NCBI GenBank assembly: GCA_023452965.1
Contig: JAEXUU010000860.1
Location: 1-5,812, forward strand
Direction of reading: 5' to 3'
DNA from: Pseudomonadota bacterium
Lineage (GTDB): Bacteria; Pseudomonadota; Alphaproteobacteria; Rhizobiales; Beijerinckiaceae
DNA length: 5,812 bases
The notes under the pieces are model-generated. The model was not told the DNA's origin, did not search any database, and saw nothing but the letters and a program-made list of their open reading frames with translations. Within the stretch, counting starts at the first letter, position 1. Each line of letters opens with the position of its first letter. Made by a program: the position numbers and the translations under genes. Positions 5,721 through 5,812 of the stretch are shown here, piece after piece.

Positions 5721-5749
5721 TTGACAGAAATGTGGCCCGGGTGGATTGT
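5721..5749 (+). promoter_or_regulatory. Rightward promoter candidate for a gene beyond the window
   Basis: TTGACA (5721-5726) is a perfect -35 consensus and is followed after 17 bases by GATTGT (5744-5749), a weak -10. Transcription would leave the window on the right. The inverted repeat CGCAGA/TCTGCG (5756-5761 and 5773-5778) sits just at or after the start site and could be an operator or 5'-leader stem. Confidence 0.42.
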
Positions 5750-5812
5750 CGGCGGCGCAGACGGTTGGTAGCTCTGCGTCGTGATCGTATCCCGCATGCG
5801 TCGACGTCATGT

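Larger units (their letters stand above)
5472..5812. other. Gene-free intergenic region upstream of the dipeptidase gene
   Basis: No credible gene is seen on either strand; the open frames here have no family resemblance or suitable ribosome sites. The stretch from about 5600 is visibly more AT-rich than the coding DNA. It holds an 8-bp direct repeat (5585-5602), an inverted repeat around a possible -10 (5642-5656), a 12-bp palindrome (5692-5703), a rightward promoter candidate (5721-5749), an inverted repeat (5756-5778) and overlapping palindromes CGCATGCG and CGTCGACG (5793-5806). It looks like a divergent regulatory region whose rightward gene lies beyond the window. Confidence 0.6.

Noticed and set aside
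3918..5771. A 617-codon open frame on the plus strand
   Set aside because: It lies antisense to trmJ and the M19 dipeptidase, both with complete catalytic motifs. Its translation is Arg/Gly/Ala/Val-rich with no recognisable domain, as expected for an antisense frame in GC-rich DNA.
5751..5800. Possible tRNA-like segment (GGTAGCTC with flanking complementarity)
   Set aside because: No cloverleaf, T-loop GTTCGA motif or acceptor stem can be formed; only one 6-bp stem is present.
5475..5810. Open frames of 71-111 codons on both strands in the region upstream of the dipeptidase
   Set aside because: No ribosome site, domain or composition supports them, they overlap one another, and the AT-rich palindromic content fits a regulatory region better.

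Overview
The window is GC-rich, gene-dense chromosomal DNA with strong third-position GC bias. Its protein families suggest an alphaproteobacterium, probably Hyphomicrobiales (Rhizobiales) in a Bosea- or Methylobacterium-like group. That placement is inferred from protein style and base composition, not from a marker gene. No rRNA, tRNA, CRISPR array, insertion sequence or phage gene was seen.

Layout from left to right: (1) bases 2-1468, plus strand, the C-terminal two thirds or so of a TonB-dependent outer-membrane receptor of the haemoglobin/haem type, cut by the window edge and followed by a strong hairpin terminator; (2) 1540-2103, minus strand, a flavodoxin-fold NAD(P)H-dependent FMN reductase; (3) 2275-2709, minus strand, a MarR-family repressor; (4) 2800-3276, plus strand, a single-domain cupin divergent from marR; (5) 3396-4199, minus strand, a SpoU-class tRNA 2'-O-methyltransferase of the TrmJ type, convergent with the cupin; (6) 4332-5471, minus strand, an M19 (renal/membrane) dipeptidase; (7) 5472-5812, a gene-free region of lower GC with several short palindromes and repeats, probably the regulatory region between the leftward dipeptidase and a rightward gene beyond the window.

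The most coherent functional unit is marR/cupin with the flavin reductase behind marR. The 90-bp marR-cupin intergenic region carries two nearly identical 17-bp inverted repeats (GGTAAAT-NN-AGTTTAC-N), 25 bp apart. The left copy lies in the spacer of plausible divergent promoters on both strands. This is the textbook layout of an autoregulated MarR switch controlling a neighbouring enzyme. The repressor has no cysteine, so it more likely senses a small molecule than a thiol oxidant. The ligand, and the substrates of the cupin and the reductase, cannot be read from the sequence. The TrmJ and dipeptidase genes look like ordinary housekeeping/catabolic genes. I saw no clearly new biological system; the paired operators and unexplained inverted repeats are the parts worth testing.
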